Assembly (NCBI RefSeq): GCF_026107645.2
Contig: NZ_JAPCHV010000008.1
Location: forward strand, 62,001-126,000
DNA: 64,000 nucleotides
Reading direction: 5' to 3'
From: Flavobacterium sp. MFBS3-15
GTDB taxonomy: Bacteria; Bacteroidota; Bacteroidia; Flavobacteriales; Flavobacteriaceae
Made by a program: the position numbers and the translations under genes. Numbering within the stretch: position 1 is the first letter of the stretch; each line of letters opens with the position of its first letter. Positions 25,119 to 34,648 of this stretch are shown here, in pieces. The notes under the pieces were generated by a model that saw only the letters and a list, made by a program, of their open reading frames with translations, was not told the DNA's origin and did no database searches.

Positions 25119-25169
25119 CTAACCCAAATTTAAACTAACTCAACTTATCTTTTCGAATATCTACGGTGA

Positions 25170-26150
25170 CTACTTTTTATTTGCCTTTGGCGCTTTGTTT
25201 AGTTTTCGCAGGTATTCCCTTGTCTTAATGCCGCTTTCCTTCAGGTCCTGTTGTTTCCATCCGCCGTCAGATGCCGCCGATTTTTGCAATACGCTGCACG
25301 TCTCATCCTTGTCAGATACCGACCATGTTACCCAGCTCAGCCCTCTGGCTTCCATCCAGTCGATCCACCGCTGCCATTCCTCCGGGTTCAGGGGTCCGTC
25401 TCCGGTCGCTTCCATCCCGGCACATTCCGATATGAATACCGGCAGGCCCTTTTGCAGTGCGCCATCGGTGCGGTCGCGCAGCTCCTGCTTGTGGGTCGCG
25501 GCATAAAAATGCACCGTATACATGAGGTTGTCGTAACCCTTGATAGGGTCCGCGGCAGGCAGGTGGATGTCCTGATCCCAGTGCGGACAGCCTACGAGGA
25601 TGATATTATCCGGGTCATTCTTGCGGATCACCTTTATTACCTCCTCGCTGTAGGCTTTTACATCGGTCCAGCTTTCGTCGTCGGGCTCGTTGAATACCTC
25701 ATATATGACATTGGGATATTTGCCGTATTTTTTAGACATACCGTCAAAAAATGCTTTGGCTTCCTCAAGGTTGATGTTGTGGCTATGCCAGTCGATGATT
25801 ACATAAATATCCTCTTTGATGGCACCATCTACCACCGCCATTATCTTTTTCCTGCTGTCTGCCGGGTTTTCCTTGTAGGTAAGGCCTTCGCTGCCGGTCT
25901 CTATGCCCATCGCGGCGCGTACCACATTGGCATGCCAGTCATCCTTCAGCCATTTTACAGCCCCGGCGTTGTAGAACCTCGGCCAAAAGCTGTGCCACCC
26001 AAAGCTCATGCCGCGCAGCATTACGTGATTGCCGTCTTTGTTTACCAGCTGTGTGCCTTTTACGCTAAGCTGACCGTGCTCCTTTACGCCCTGCCCGAAC
26101 GAGAGGGCAGAGAACAGCAGTACAGGCAGTGTTTTAATGAAATGCTTCAT
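25170..26150 (-). CDS. GH5 endo-glycanase (endoglucanase-like)
   Basis: 326 residues with a signal peptide (MKHFIKTLPVLLFSALSFGQ), so periplasmic or secreted. The GH5 (beta/alpha)8 barrel has acid/base Glu155 in VIYEVFNEPDD and nucleophile Glu242 in PVFISECAG. The N-terminal signature LRGMSFGWHSFWP and the downstream WVTWSVSDKDE are typical of the GH5_2 endo-beta-1,4-glucanase type. In a mannan locus it would cut the glucose-containing backbone of glucomannan. It is the last gene of the minus-strand half and lies 1 base after GH27. The subfamily is inferred by eye. Confidence 0.85.
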   Translation of the reverse strand: MKHFIKTLPVLLFSALSFGQGVKEHGQLSVKGTQLVNKDGNHVMLRGMSFGWHSFWPRFYNAGAVKWLKDDWHANVVRAAMGIETGSEGLTYKENPADSRKKIMAVVDGAIKEDIYVIIDWHSHNINLEEAKAFFDGMSKKYGKYPNVIYEVFNEPDDESWTDVKAYSEEVIKVIRKNDPDNIILVGCPHWDQDIHLPAADPIKGYDNLMYTVHFYAATHKQELRDRTDGALQKGLPVFISECAGMEATGDGPLNPEEWQRWIDWMEARGLSWVTWSVSDKDETCSVLQKSAASDGGWKQQDLKESGIKTREYLRKLNKAPKANKK

Positions 26151-26151
26151 G

Positions 26152-27396
26152 TTATTTGGTTTTGCTAAGCCTTAGGGTAATGATGTCGTGGGCAGGCACT
26201 TCGGCTTTAAAAGCCTTTTTTGTTGTGGCTGTGCCCTTGTCCTTTTTATCCCAAAGGTTCTTTATTTTATAAGTCGTAGTGCCAAAAGCCGCATCCAGCG
26301 TGTTAACGTTGTCATACACCTTTTGCGTGGCCCAGTTAAAGTCGATTTTTTTAGCCGTTGTATTGCGGTTCAGGAACGCGATGGCCCAGTCGCCGCCCTG
26401 TAGCGGCTTTGCCCATATTTCCAGCCCGTCTTCGGCAGAAACTTTAAAGCCCTGTATGCCCAGCTTGTCCTGGTTGATGGCAATTACCTCTTTGTTCGTC
26501 AAAACTTCAATGGTCTCCTTTGTCATGCTCCTCAGGTCGTTACCCGCAATAAGCGGTGCGGCAAGCATGGCCCACATGGTAAAGTGCGCCCTGTCTTCGC
26601 CTGCGGTCAGTGCGCCGTTGCCCACCTCGAGCATGTCGGGGTCATTCCAGTGCCCCGGGCCAGCATACCGGCGAAGGCCTTCCTGCTTGTCCAGTATCTG
26701 CATTACGCCAAAAGCTTTCCAGCTGCCATGGTCCTTTATGCAGTCGAAGCAGTTGTAAATGTCGCCCGTCGTCCTCCACAGGTGGCCTACGTTCTGTCCC
26801 CATTTCCATGGTTCGTCGTTACCCCATTCGCAAATGCTCAGTACAATTGGGCGGCCTGCCCGCTTCAGGGCGGCTGTCATGGTTTTGTAAGCACCTTCGG
26901 CTTTCAGGCCTTCGGTGTTGCACCAGTCATATTTCAGGTAATCAATGCCCCATGATGCGTAGGTAAGCGCATCCTGGAACTCATAGCCGCGGCTGCCCGG
27001 CCTTCCGCCACAGGTCTGGCTCCCGGCATCACTGTAAATGCCAAGCTTCAGTCCTTTGCTGTGCACATAGTCGGCAACGGCTTTCATCCCATTCGGGAAA
27101 CGCTTCGGGTCGGGGCTTAAGAACCCTTTCTCATCACGGTCGCCATGCCAGCAGTCGTCAATGTTTATGTAGGTGTAGCCTGCATCCTTCATACCGCTGC
27201 TCACCATGGCATCGGCCATTTGCTTTATCATGTCCTCGTCTACATTGCAGGCAAATTTGTTCCAGCTGTTCCAACCCATTGGCGGTGTCATGGCCAGGTC
27301 AGGGTACTTGGTGTAATCCTGTACATAATTGTTGCCCTGCGCCGTTGCGGCAAGGATTACCAGTAATGTAAAAACAGGACAGAGTATTTTTTTCAT
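26152..27396 (-). CDS. GH27 alpha-galactosidase
   Basis: Removes alpha-1,6-galactose side chains from galactomannan oligosaccharides. 414 residues: signal peptide MKKILCPVFTLLVILAATAQ, then the GH27 signature TPPMGWNSWNKFACNVDE, NIDDCWHGDRDEKG, nucleophile Asp157 in YLKYDWCN and acid/base Asp212 in LWRTTGDI, and a C-terminal beta sandwich. No lipobox, so it is probably periplasmic, acting after SusCD import. It ends 1 base before the GH5 start, showing co-transcription. Confidence 0.95.
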   Translation of the reverse strand: MKKILCPVFTLLVILAATAQGNNYVQDYTKYPDLAMTPPMGWNSWNKFACNVDEDMIKQMADAMVSSGMKDAGYTYINIDDCWHGDRDEKGFLSPDPKRFPNGMKAVADYVHSKGLKLGIYSDAGSQTCGGRPGSRGYEFQDALTYASWGIDYLKYDWCNTEGLKAEGAYKTMTAALKRAGRPIVLSICEWGNDEPWKWGQNVGHLWRTTGDIYNCFDCIKDHGSWKAFGVMQILDKQEGLRRYAGPGHWNDPDMLEVGNGALTAGEDRAHFTMWAMLAAPLIAGNDLRSMTKETIEVLTNKEVIAINQDKLGIQGFKVSAEDGLEIWAKPLQGGDWAIAFLNRNTTAKKIDFNWATQKVYDNVNTLDAAFGTTTYKIKNLWDKKDKGTATTKKAFKAEVPAHDIITLRLSKTK

Positions 27397-27454
27397 TGTT
27401 GTGTTATTTTATGCCATACGTTGCAATGCAACGGAAACACTATCAATAATGGTT

Positions 27455-28444
27455 TTATTTTAAAATTGTTTCAATCGCATCCAGCTCTTCACGGCTGAAG
27501 GCAATATTGTTAAGGCTTTGCAGCGAATCGGTAACCTGTGCCGGCTTGCTTGCCCCAATGAGTACCGATGTCACCCTTTCATCCTTCAGCAGCCATGCCA
27601 GTGCCATGTGCGCCAGCTTTTGCCCGCGTTGCCCGGCCAACGCATTGAGTTTTTTAATCGTATCCAGCTTTTCAGGTGTTATGCTGCTTTCGTTCAGGAA
27701 CACTCCGCTTGTGGCCACCCGCGAGTCTGCCGGTATGCCATTGAGGTATTTGTCCGTAAGCATCCCCTGCGCAAGAGGGGAGAAGGGGATGCACCCTACA
27801 CCTTCATTTCCCAGTACATCAAGCAGGCCTTTCTCAGGGCCGCGCTCAAACATGGAGTACTTCGGCTGGTGTATCAGGCAGGGTGTGCCCAGTTCGTTCA
27901 GCATTTTTATGGCTTTTCCAGCTTGTTCCGCAGTGTAGTTCGATATCCCGGCATACAGTGCTTTTCCCTGCCTCACGATGAGGTCGAGTGCCTGCATGGT
28001 CTCTTCCAAAGGCGTATCCGGATCCGGGCGGTGGTGGTAAAAAATGTCCACATAGTCCAGCTTCATCCTTTTCAGGCTCTGGTCCAGGCTCGATACCAGG
28101 TATTTTTTCGATCCCCAGTCGCCATAAGGGCCATCCCACATGGTGTATCCTGCCTTTGTCGAAACAATCAGCTCATCACGGTAACCGTTCAGGTCATTGT
28201 GCAATATCTTCCCAAAGTTTTCTTCGGCGCTTCCCGGTGGCGGGCCGTAATTGTTGGCAAGGTCAAAGTGGGTAATGCCGTTGTCAAATGCCGTATGGAT
28301 GATGTTGCGGCTGTTCTCAAAATCGTTTACATGCCCAAAATTGTGCCATAGCCCAAGCGACAATGCCGGGAGCTTAAGCCCGCTGTTGCCGCACCTGCGG
28401 TATTGGATGTTGCTGTATCGTGACGAAGACGGTTGGTATTCCAT
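27455..28444 (-). CDS. aldo/keto reductase, YghZ-like
   Basis: NADPH-dependent oxidoreductase of 329 residues with the (beta/alpha)8 fold of the AKR superfamily. The tetrad is visible: Asp and Tyr in HFDLANNYGPPPGSAEE, Lys in VSTKAGYTMW and His in DIFYHHRPDPDTP. The opening YRRCGNSGLKLPALSLGLWH and the PPPGSAE insertion resemble E. coli YghZ (L-glyceraldehyde 3-phosphate reductase, AKR14). No signal peptide, so cytosolic. It sits between the glycan-binding protein and GH27 with a 58-base gap. Its place in mannan use is not obvious. Confidence 0.88.
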   Translation of the reverse strand: MEYQPSSSRYSNIQYRRCGNSGLKLPALSLGLWHNFGHVNDFENSRNIIHTAFDNGITHFDLANNYGPPPGSAEENFGKILHNDLNGYRDELIVSTKAGYTMWDGPYGDWGSKKYLVSSLDQSLKRMKLDYVDIFYHHRPDPDTPLEETMQALDLIVRQGKALYAGISNYTAEQAGKAIKMLNELGTPCLIHQPKYSMFERGPEKGLLDVLGNEGVGCIPFSPLAQGMLTDKYLNGIPADSRVATSGVFLNESSITPEKLDTIKKLNALAGQRGQKLAHMALAWLLKDERVTSVLIGASKPAQVTDSLQSLNNIAFSREELDAIETILK

Positions 28445-28483
28445 TGTGTTATCGGATTTTGCGTTTAGTTTTAAAAGGACTAT

Positions 28484-28648
28484 ACCGCAAAGATGCGCAA
28501 AGAAGGCGCAAAGTTTCGTGAAGGACTATTAAATTAACAGAAGCGAAGTTCGCACACGTTTTATTTTGCCTTTTGGCAAAATTGCTTATGGGCATCTCCA
28601 AACTATACCTTTGTGGGCCTTTGCGTCTTCTTTGCGCATCTTTGCGGT
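28484..28648. repeat. long-spaced inverted repeat (CGCAAAG element)
   Basis: Bases 28484-28513 (core ACCGCAAAGATGCGCAAAG) match the reverse complement of 28619-28648 at 29 of 30 positions, enclosing about 105 bases. It occupies the gap between the aldo/keto reductase and the glycan-binding protein. It resembles dispersed palindromic elements common in flavobacterial intergenic DNA, but I cannot check for other copies. Confidence 0.8.
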
Positions 28649-28662
28649 ACTTTTCTTTAAAA

Positions 28663-28691
28663 ACATTCCCTGATGTTTGGTCAGGGAATGT
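28663..28691 (-). terminator. Rho-independent terminator after the susCD/SGBP operon
   Basis: Perfect 11-bp stem ACATTCCCTGA / TCAGGGAATGT (28663-28673 with 28681-28691), 7-base loop, followed on the minus strand by T residues. It probably reduces read-through from susCD into the enzyme genes. Confidence 0.85.
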
Positions 28692-28716
28692 ACACAAAAA
28701 CAACTTATATCTGATA

Positions 28717-29736
28717 TTAATCTACAGTATAACCGAAGTTGTCGAAATAATAGTTATGGGCCGAACCGGTAAACTCCTGGAATGTTATGTTTTGCAGTGC
28801 GGCAGGGTTGCCCAGCTGCTCCCAGGTATAGCGGTATTCTGTCCACTCTTTATTGATGATTACGGCTTTTGATGCATCGCCCCATCCGTTTCCGTTGATG
28901 ATTGGTACAAGCTTAGCGCCCTCATCGTCAGAGCGTACCCAGAAGTGGATTCCGGTGTACTGTGACAGTTGGTCGTTCCATGCCCAGTTGCCCTGGATGT
29001 TGTCCCATCCGTTGATGGTTTTCTTGATGAACTTCACTCCCTGGTAGGCTTTTTCGGCATCGGTCACGTAGGTGTGGTTGTTCCATGGCTCAATGTCCCA
29101 TGGCGCGTAGAAAGCATCGTCATAAATGGCGGTTCCTACAGCCGTTCCCCATTCCGACTCGCCCGAAATGGTCGATACGGTAACCGTTTGGAGCTGCGAT
29201 CCTGCCGGCAGGATTGCCACAATTTCGGTTAGTGTACTTGATACGATCTGTGCCTGGTTGCCGCCTACCGTAACAGTAGGGTCGAGGAAGAATGACCCGT
29301 AAATGGTGATCTGCTCGCCATCGGCAGCATTTACCGGCTGGAAACTCCTTACAAACGGCGCCGGCGGAGCCACCACAAAATGATATACGGCAGTACCTTC
29401 AGGAGTTACTACTTTCAGTTCGTCAGGTGCATTTTCATAAGGCGTATTCCTGTCGATGGTTACAAATATTACTTCATCGGTCACCAGTGTTGAGTTAAAG
29501 TATGTATCCGTTTCATTGAAATAGATCTTTTCTGTACCCGTAAAGCCACGCCCACGGATGATGTACATATTATCAGCATAGCCCTGCTCTACAAGCGAAT
29601 CGTTTTGGGCCAGGCTCACGCTTTCGATAACAGGCTGCCCGCCTCCTGAAGAGTCATCTTCGCTACAGGCTGAAAACAGCGCTATGGAAGCAACAGCCAG
29701 CAATCCAAATAAGTGTTTGATGTTCAGATTTTTCAT
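28717..29736 (-). CDS. surface glycan-binding lipoprotein with TIG domains
   Basis: 339 residues at the SusE/F position after SusD. Lipobox LFSAC with Cys24, followed by SEDD, which fits the flavobacterial surface-export signal (Ser plus acidic residues). Two IPT/TIG immunoglobulin-like domains lie at about 35-120 (VIESVSLAQN, YIIRGRGFTGTEKIYF) and 125-205 (FVRSFQPVNAADGEQITIYG). The C-terminal domain (about 215-339), Trp-rich (GWDNIQGNWAWND, FDNFGYTVD), resembles a carbohydrate-binding module. It probably captures mannan at the cell surface for SusCD. Confidence 0.82.
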   Translation of the reverse strand: MKNLNIKHLFGLLAVASIALFSACSEDDSSGGGQPVIESVSLAQNDSLVEQGYADNMYIIRGRGFTGTEKIYFNETDTYFNSTLVTDEVIFVTIDRNTPYENAPDELKVVTPEGTAVYHFVVAPPAPFVRSFQPVNAADGEQITIYGSFFLDPTVTVGGNQAQIVSSTLTEIVAILPAGSQLQTVTVSTISGESEWGTAVGTAIYDDAFYAPWDIEPWNNHTYVTDAEKAYQGVKFIKKTINGWDNIQGNWAWNDQLSQYTGIHFWVRSDDEGAKLVPIINGNGWGDASKAVIINKEWTEYRYTWEQLGNPAALQNITFQEFTGSAHNYYFDNFGYTVD

Positions 29737-29748
29737 ATCGCGATTTTT

Positions 29749-31341
29749 TTAATTAAAGTTATACGGCACCGGATCGGCAAGGAGCAATGGGTTTTTAGCC
29801 ACGTCGTTGTCCGGGTAGTCCAGGTAAAAGTCAGATTCATCCGGGGTAAAATACTCTGCAGTAAACATATTGCCCCTGTTTTGTGCTGCAATGAAAGCTA
29901 TGGCCTGAGCCCTTGGCAGCCTGCCCAGGTCGAACCAAAAGTCGCCCTCAAAGCACAGCTCACGCCTTCTTTCAAGGAAGATGTCGTCAAACGTGATGCT
30001 TGTCGCAACCGGCTGGTTGGCCCTTGCCCTCACCGCATTGAACGATGCCAATGCACTGGCGTCAGATGTGCTTCCGCCACCGGCCAGTACGGCCTCAGCG
30101 TGGATGAGCAATAGGTCGGCATATCGCATGATGTAGGTGTTGTTCTCCATCATCGCCCAGGCATCAATAGGCCCGGTAGCATTCCCGTTCACAATGCCCT
30201 GGCAGTATTTCTTGATAGCCATTCCCGCGCCCTGTCCACCAATCTGGTCGGCTGCAGGAACGGTAAAGCCAACCTGCTCTGTTGTGCCGTTTACGATCAC
30301 TTTCATGTTCGGATAGCTATTGCCGGGGAACATGATGGTTTCATTTTTCCTCGCATCACCGGGTTCATACAGGTCAAGTACATCCTGCGAAGGGGCAAAC
30401 ACGCCCCCGTAGGAAGCATTTGATGTGGTAAGCGCAGCGGTACTGATGCCAAACTGCGTGTTGCAGTTGCTGGCCGAACCGTAGTTGCCGTCGGTTACCC
30501 ACTGCAGTGCGAATATCGACTCTTCGTTATTATTATTCGGATACGTGAAAAGGTCCCCGAATGTTTTGCCCGGAAGCTCAGCGCCGCCCAAAAGCTTGAA
30601 CTCGCCGCTGTTGATCACTTCTTCAGCCAGCTGCCTTGCTTCTGTATACTCTTTTTGGTAGAGGTGCACCTTGGCGAGCATCGCCTTAGCCGAACCCTTT
30701 GATACGCGGCCGTTTGCCGAGTAGTTGGACCCCCTTACTTTTGCATACAGCTTTTCGATGGCCATGTTGTAATCGCTTTCTATAAGCGTGTAAATGTCCT
30801 CAATCCTGTTGGTGTTGATGTTTGGCGTCGATACATAATCCAGGTTGTTCTCGATGATAGGCACCGGGCCCCATAGCCTTACCAGGTAAAAGTAAGCGGT
30901 AGCCCTCATGAAGTAGGCTTCACCTATGGTGTTCTGGAGCACTTCGTCATCCACGCCTGGACCCACACGGTCGGCAAGGAAGTTGATGATGGCGTTCGCC
31001 TGGGCTACGTTGGCCCAAAGCGACCTCCATCCCTGGTTAAGCTCCGGGTCACTGCCGTTCAGCGAAAAGTTGCGCATGGCGCTAACGTCGCTGGAGCCGG
31101 AATACATGTTCCCGGACCCTACCTCTGCCACAGCAAAGAAGAACTTGTTGTGGAACTGGAACCACGTACGGGCATACATACCGTTGGTGGCCGACTCTAC
31201 CTGCGCGTTGGTGCTGTAGTAGGCATCAAGGCTGATACCGTCTTCCGGTGGGCGGTTGGTAAATTCCTCCGAGCAGGACCATAATATTGAAAATACAACT
31301 GCTATGCTTAACAATTTGTATGTATTGCGAAATCTTTTCAT
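29749..31341 (-). CDS. SusD/RagB-family outer-membrane lipoprotein
   Basis: Glycan-binding lid of the SusCD transporter, 530 residues. Lipobox ILWSC with Cys23, followed by SEEF, consistent with surface export. The N-terminal SusD-like domain contains GEAYFMRATAYFYLVRLWGPVP, and the C-terminal SusD domain ends in RRRELCFEGDFWFDLGRLPRA, both hallmark segments of the family. It lies 15 bases after susC and 12 bases before the TIG-domain protein. Confidence 0.96.
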   Translation of the reverse strand: MKRFRNTYKLLSIAVVFSILWSCSEEFTNRPPEDGISLDAYYSTNAQVESATNGMYARTWFQFHNKFFFAVAEVGSGNMYSGSSDVSAMRNFSLNGSDPELNQGWRSLWANVAQANAIINFLADRVGPGVDDEVLQNTIGEAYFMRATAYFYLVRLWGPVPIIENNLDYVSTPNINTNRIEDIYTLIESDYNMAIEKLYAKVRGSNYSANGRVSKGSAKAMLAKVHLYQKEYTEARQLAEEVINSGEFKLLGGAELPGKTFGDLFTYPNNNNEESIFALQWVTDGNYGSASNCNTQFGISTAALTTSNASYGGVFAPSQDVLDLYEPGDARKNETIMFPGNSYPNMKVIVNGTTEQVGFTVPAADQIGGQGAGMAIKKYCQGIVNGNATGPIDAWAMMENNTYIMRYADLLLIHAEAVLAGGGSTSDASALASFNAVRARANQPVATSITFDDIFLERRRELCFEGDFWFDLGRLPRAQAIAFIAAQNRGNMFTAEYFTPDESDFYLDYPDNDVAKNPLLLADPVPYNFN

Positions 31342-31356
31342 TTTCTTTTTCTTTTT

Positions 31357-34300
31357 TTAGAATTCAACATTTACGCCCACAGACCATGTTCTTGGAGTCG
31401 GGTACCTTCCGTTGTCAATCCCTGTTAGGAGCTGGTTCTGGTTGAAGGAACCAATCTCAGGGTCATATCCGCTATACTTAGTAAAGGTGTGAAGGTTTTG
31501 CACGCTTCCGTACAGCCTCACCCTGCTTAGTTTAATTTTCGAAACCAAGTCGCCCGGCAGCGTATAGCCCAGTGTCAGGTTTTGTATCCTTGCATACGAC
31601 CCGTCTTCTACATAACGGCTTGATATCTGCACGTTCGGGTTGCTTTGCGTGCCAATTGGCCTCGGTATGTCAGTATTGGTGTTTTCCGGTGTCCAGTAGT
31701 TAAGCGCGTCTGCAAGCGCGTTTTGGTACAGGCCGGAGTTCGACGTGCCGTTCCTGTAGGTAAGGTTCATAATATCGTTCCCCACAGATCCCTGTACGAA
31801 TACCGAAAGGTCAAAATTCTTGTAGCTGAAACTGTTGGTAAAACCAAAGGTAAAGTCGGGGTGCGGGTTGCCGATGAATGTTTTATCATTGGCATCGATC
31901 ACGCCGTTGCCATCAACATCTTTGTATTTCACATCGCCCAGGTAAGTTTGCCCTGCACCGGGGCCAACGCTTTGCTCAAATTGTATCGGGGCATTGTCAA
32001 GCTGCTCCTGTGTTGTGAAAAGCCCTTCTGCCACATAGCCGTAGAACATTCCTATCGGATGGCCTACTTCAGTATTAGTAGCAACTACCGGAATATAGCC
32101 GTTGGTGTTCACTTCCTGCGTAAGCGGAAGCCCGTCCTGTATGGCTGTAAGCTCGTTGCGGTAGCGTGAGAATACAAGGGTAGAGTTCCATTTGAATTCG
32201 CCCCTTGTAGAATAGGTAAGGGTGATGTCGACACCTTTGTTCTGCATTTCCCCAAGGTTGGAGATTGGTGCCGCGATACCGCCATACTGCGATCCGCCAC
32301 CGGTCAGGTAGTCGGCAAGCGGTACCTGGAACAGGAAGTCTTTTGATGTTTTGTTGTAAAAGTCAACGCTGGCGCCAAACCTTTCGTCAAGAAGGGTAAA
32401 GTCGATACCAAAATTGGTTTGCTGCATCGATTCCCAGGTAAGGTTTGGGTTGGGGATGTTCGATACCAGGAAGCCTGAACCAAGGCCGGAGTTCTGCTGG
32501 TTAAGCATTGCCGTATACCTGTTGTTCTCAATCTGCTGGTTACCCGTTTCACCGTAGCCTAAGCGGAATTTGATGTTGTCGATATACTTGCGTGTGCTTT
32601 CCATGAAGTTTTCATTAGAAAGTTTCCATGAGCCTGATACTGCCGGGAAATAGCCCCATTGGTTCTTCGTAGTAGGGTCAAATTTAGAAGAACGGTCGGC
32701 CCTGTAGGTAGCAGAAACACTGTAACGGTCATCATATTCATAAATGGCACGGCCAAATAGTGAGAACAGTGCAGCGCTGCCTTTGTAGCCTGTAACCGTG
32801 CTTTGTGCAGGGTCGGCAAGGTTGAGCCCGTAAGGGGAGTTGCTCTGGAAACCTGTCGCATAAGCAGATATGCCCGACCAGTGGCTGTCATTGGCTTCCT
32901 GTCCGGCCAATAGCGTTATCTTGTGCTTCCCGAACATCTTGTCATACGAAAGCAGGTTCTTCAGGTTGATGGAGTACCAGTTCTGCCTTCTTTCATCAAG
33001 GTCGGCACTTGCGTTGGTCTGCACGCCCCATGCATATTGCGGCCTGAATTCGGTATGCTCCGAGAACTCGGTGTTTGCACCCAGCTCCAGCCTGTACTTG
33101 AGCCCTTTTAGTAACTCAGCTTCGGCATATACATTGCCCAGGAAGTTTTTGCGTATCAGCTTGTTGTCTTTAGATAATGCTTCCGCAACCGGGTTGAAGT
33201 AGGTAACATTCTGGCTGTTGTCCAGTGGCCCGGCAAACGATCCGTCAGGGTTGCGTACCGGTATGTCCGGCGCCTGTAGCAACGTGTTGCTGATGATACC
33301 GCCGTAGCTCTGGTTGATGGTAAGGACCTCATTGGTGATACCGGTGCTGATGTTGGCACCTACCTTAAGCCAATCCTTCACTTTTGTGTCGAGATTAAGC
33401 CTCATGGTGTATCTCTTATAGCCTGAACCTAAAAGTACCCCTTCCTGGTCCATAAAACCGCCTGAGAGGTAGTATGAAGTCGTCTCGCTACCCCCCGAAA
33501 ATGCCAGCTGATGGCTCTTGGTTACCGCAGTACGGTACACTTCGTCCTGCCAGTCGGTACCGTTGCCCAATAGTTCAGGATGAGCGAACTCCGGACGAAG
33601 CTGGTCCGGTGAAACACCGAATAGCAATGATAGTTCGTTCTGGTACTGAGCGTATTGGCGAAGGTTTAGCACGTCCAGCTTCTTAGATATGGCCGAAGCT
33701 GAGGTCCAACCCTCGTAAGATAGCTTCCCTGTGCCTTTTTTACCCGATTTGGTAGTGATTATGATAACGCCATTGGCGCCCCTGGAGCCATAAATGGCCG
33801 TTGCAGATGCATCTTTTAGGATGTCAATTGACAAAATATCATTAGGGTTAATCATCGATAATGGGCTCACAGCGTTGTTACCCGCACTGCCGCTTGATGA
33901 GAAGTCGTTGCCGCTGACAGGCCTGCCACTCATCGACTTACCTGTTGCATCTCCTGATACAGGCACGCCGTCGATAACGTAAAGGGGTTCGTTAGTTCCT
34001 GATATTGAGGTGGTACCGCGCACACGGATGGATACCGCACTACCCGGCTGCCCCGAGTTGTTGGTTACCGATACACCCGCTGCTTTACCCTGTATCATCT
34101 GGTCCACGGTAGTTTGCTTAAGGTTTTCAATGTCTTTTGTACGGATGGTTGATACGGCGCTCGTAATATCGTCCCTGCGCTGTGTACCGTATCCGATTAC
34201 GACAACTTCCTCCAATTGTTCGCTTCCTTCCACAAGCGTCACGTTGATTTGTTGGCGTCCGTTAACTTTAATTTCCTGTGTTTCAAAGCCTATAAAGCTG

Positions 34301-34548
34301 TACACAAGCACTGCGTCGGCAGGGACATCGATGGCATATTCACCGTCAACATTGGTGGCAACACCTGTTTGTGTGCCTTTAATGGAAACGTTTACCCCCG
34401 GTATGGTCATCCCGCTTCCGTCGGACACCACCCCTGATACCGTGTTTTGTGCCTGTACGGCACCCGCACAGCAAAACAGGATGAGGTAAACAAGGGAGCG
34501 GCCCCCTGTGCACCATTTAATAAGATCATGTAGTAGAGTATTACCCAT
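31357..34548 (-). CDS. SusC/RagA-family TonB-linked outer-membrane transporter
   Basis: Imports mannan oligosaccharides across the outer membrane. 1063 residues: signal region (SLVYLILFCCAGAVQAQ), an N-terminal CarboxypepD_reg domain (VSGVVSDGSGMTIPGVNVSIK), the TonB box region VVIGYGTQRRDDITSAVSTI, a plug domain (YVIDGVPVSG, DASATAIYGSRGANGVIII) and a 22-strand barrel ending PTPRTWSVGVNVEF. The N-terminus MGNTLLHDLIKWCTGG makes a long n-region before the signal helix, so an internal start is possible. It is first in the minus-strand operon, preceded by a 296-base AT-rich control region. Confidence 0.96.
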   Translation of the reverse strand: MGNTLLHDLIKWCTGGRSLVYLILFCCAGAVQAQNTVSGVVSDGSGMTIPGVNVSIKGTQTGVATNVDGEYAIDVPADAVLVYSFIGFETQEIKVNGRQQINVTLVEGSEQLEEVVVIGYGTQRRDDITSAVSTIRTKDIENLKQTTVDQMIQGKAAGVSVTNNSGQPGSAVSIRVRGTTSISGTNEPLYVIDGVPVSGDATGKSMSGRPVSGNDFSSSGSAGNNAVSPLSMINPNDILSIDILKDASATAIYGSRGANGVIIITTKSGKKGTGKLSYEGWTSASAISKKLDVLNLRQYAQYQNELSLLFGVSPDQLRPEFAHPELLGNGTDWQDEVYRTAVTKSHQLAFSGGSETTSYYLSGGFMDQEGVLLGSGYKRYTMRLNLDTKVKDWLKVGANISTGITNEVLTINQSYGGIISNTLLQAPDIPVRNPDGSFAGPLDNSQNVTYFNPVAEALSKDNKLIRKNFLGNVYAEAELLKGLKYRLELGANTEFSEHTEFRPQYAWGVQTNASADLDERRQNWYSINLKNLLSYDKMFGKHKITLLAGQEANDSHWSGISAYATGFQSNSPYGLNLADPAQSTVTGYKGSAALFSLFGRAIYEYDDRYSVSATYRADRSSKFDPTTKNQWGYFPAVSGSWKLSNENFMESTRKYIDNIKFRLGYGETGNQQIENNRYTAMLNQQNSGLGSGFLVSNIPNPNLTWESMQQTNFGIDFTLLDERFGASVDFYNKTSKDFLFQVPLADYLTGGGSQYGGIAAPISNLGEMQNKGVDITLTYSTRGEFKWNSTLVFSRYRNELTAIQDGLPLTQEVNTNGYIPVVATNTEVGHPIGMFYGYVAEGLFTTQEQLDNAPIQFEQSVGPGAGQTYLGDVKYKDVDGNGVIDANDKTFIGNPHPDFTFGFTNSFSYKNFDLSVFVQGSVGNDIMNLTYRNGTSNSGLYQNALADALNYWTPENTNTDIPRPIGTQSNPNVQISSRYVEDGSYARIQNLTLGYTLPGDLVSKIKLSRVRLYGSVQNLHTFTKYSGYDPEIGSFNQNQLLTGIDNGRYPTPRTWSVGVNVEF

Positions 34549-34640
34549 AGTAATTTGTGTTTGGTTAGTTACTAAATCTTAAAATAAATAACAAATTCTT
34601 TTGACTATCAATAATTTTAGGTAGGGAATATTGACAAAAA

Positions 34641-34648
34641 CAAATTTA
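34641..34648 (-). promoter_or_regulatory. TAnnTTTG -7 element for susC
   Basis: Minus-strand TAAATTTG (plus-strand CAAATTTA) would start transcription near 34634, giving an untranslated leader of about 85 bases. The remaining bases of the 34549-34844 gap are very AT-rich, with no clear operator. Confidence 0.45.

Noticed and set aside
25251..26168. 305-codon plus-strand frame over the GH5 gene
   Set aside because: Antisense shadow of a gene with a signal peptide and both catalytic Glu motifs.
27518..28351. 277-codon plus-strand frame over the aldo/keto reductase
   Set aside because: Antisense shadow of an enzyme with the complete AKR tetrad.
28449..28703. Short open frames on both strands between the aldo/keto reductase and the glycan-binding protein
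   Set aside because: Their similar translations (RLLCASLRY) simply reflect the inverted repeat; there is no start context or conservation.
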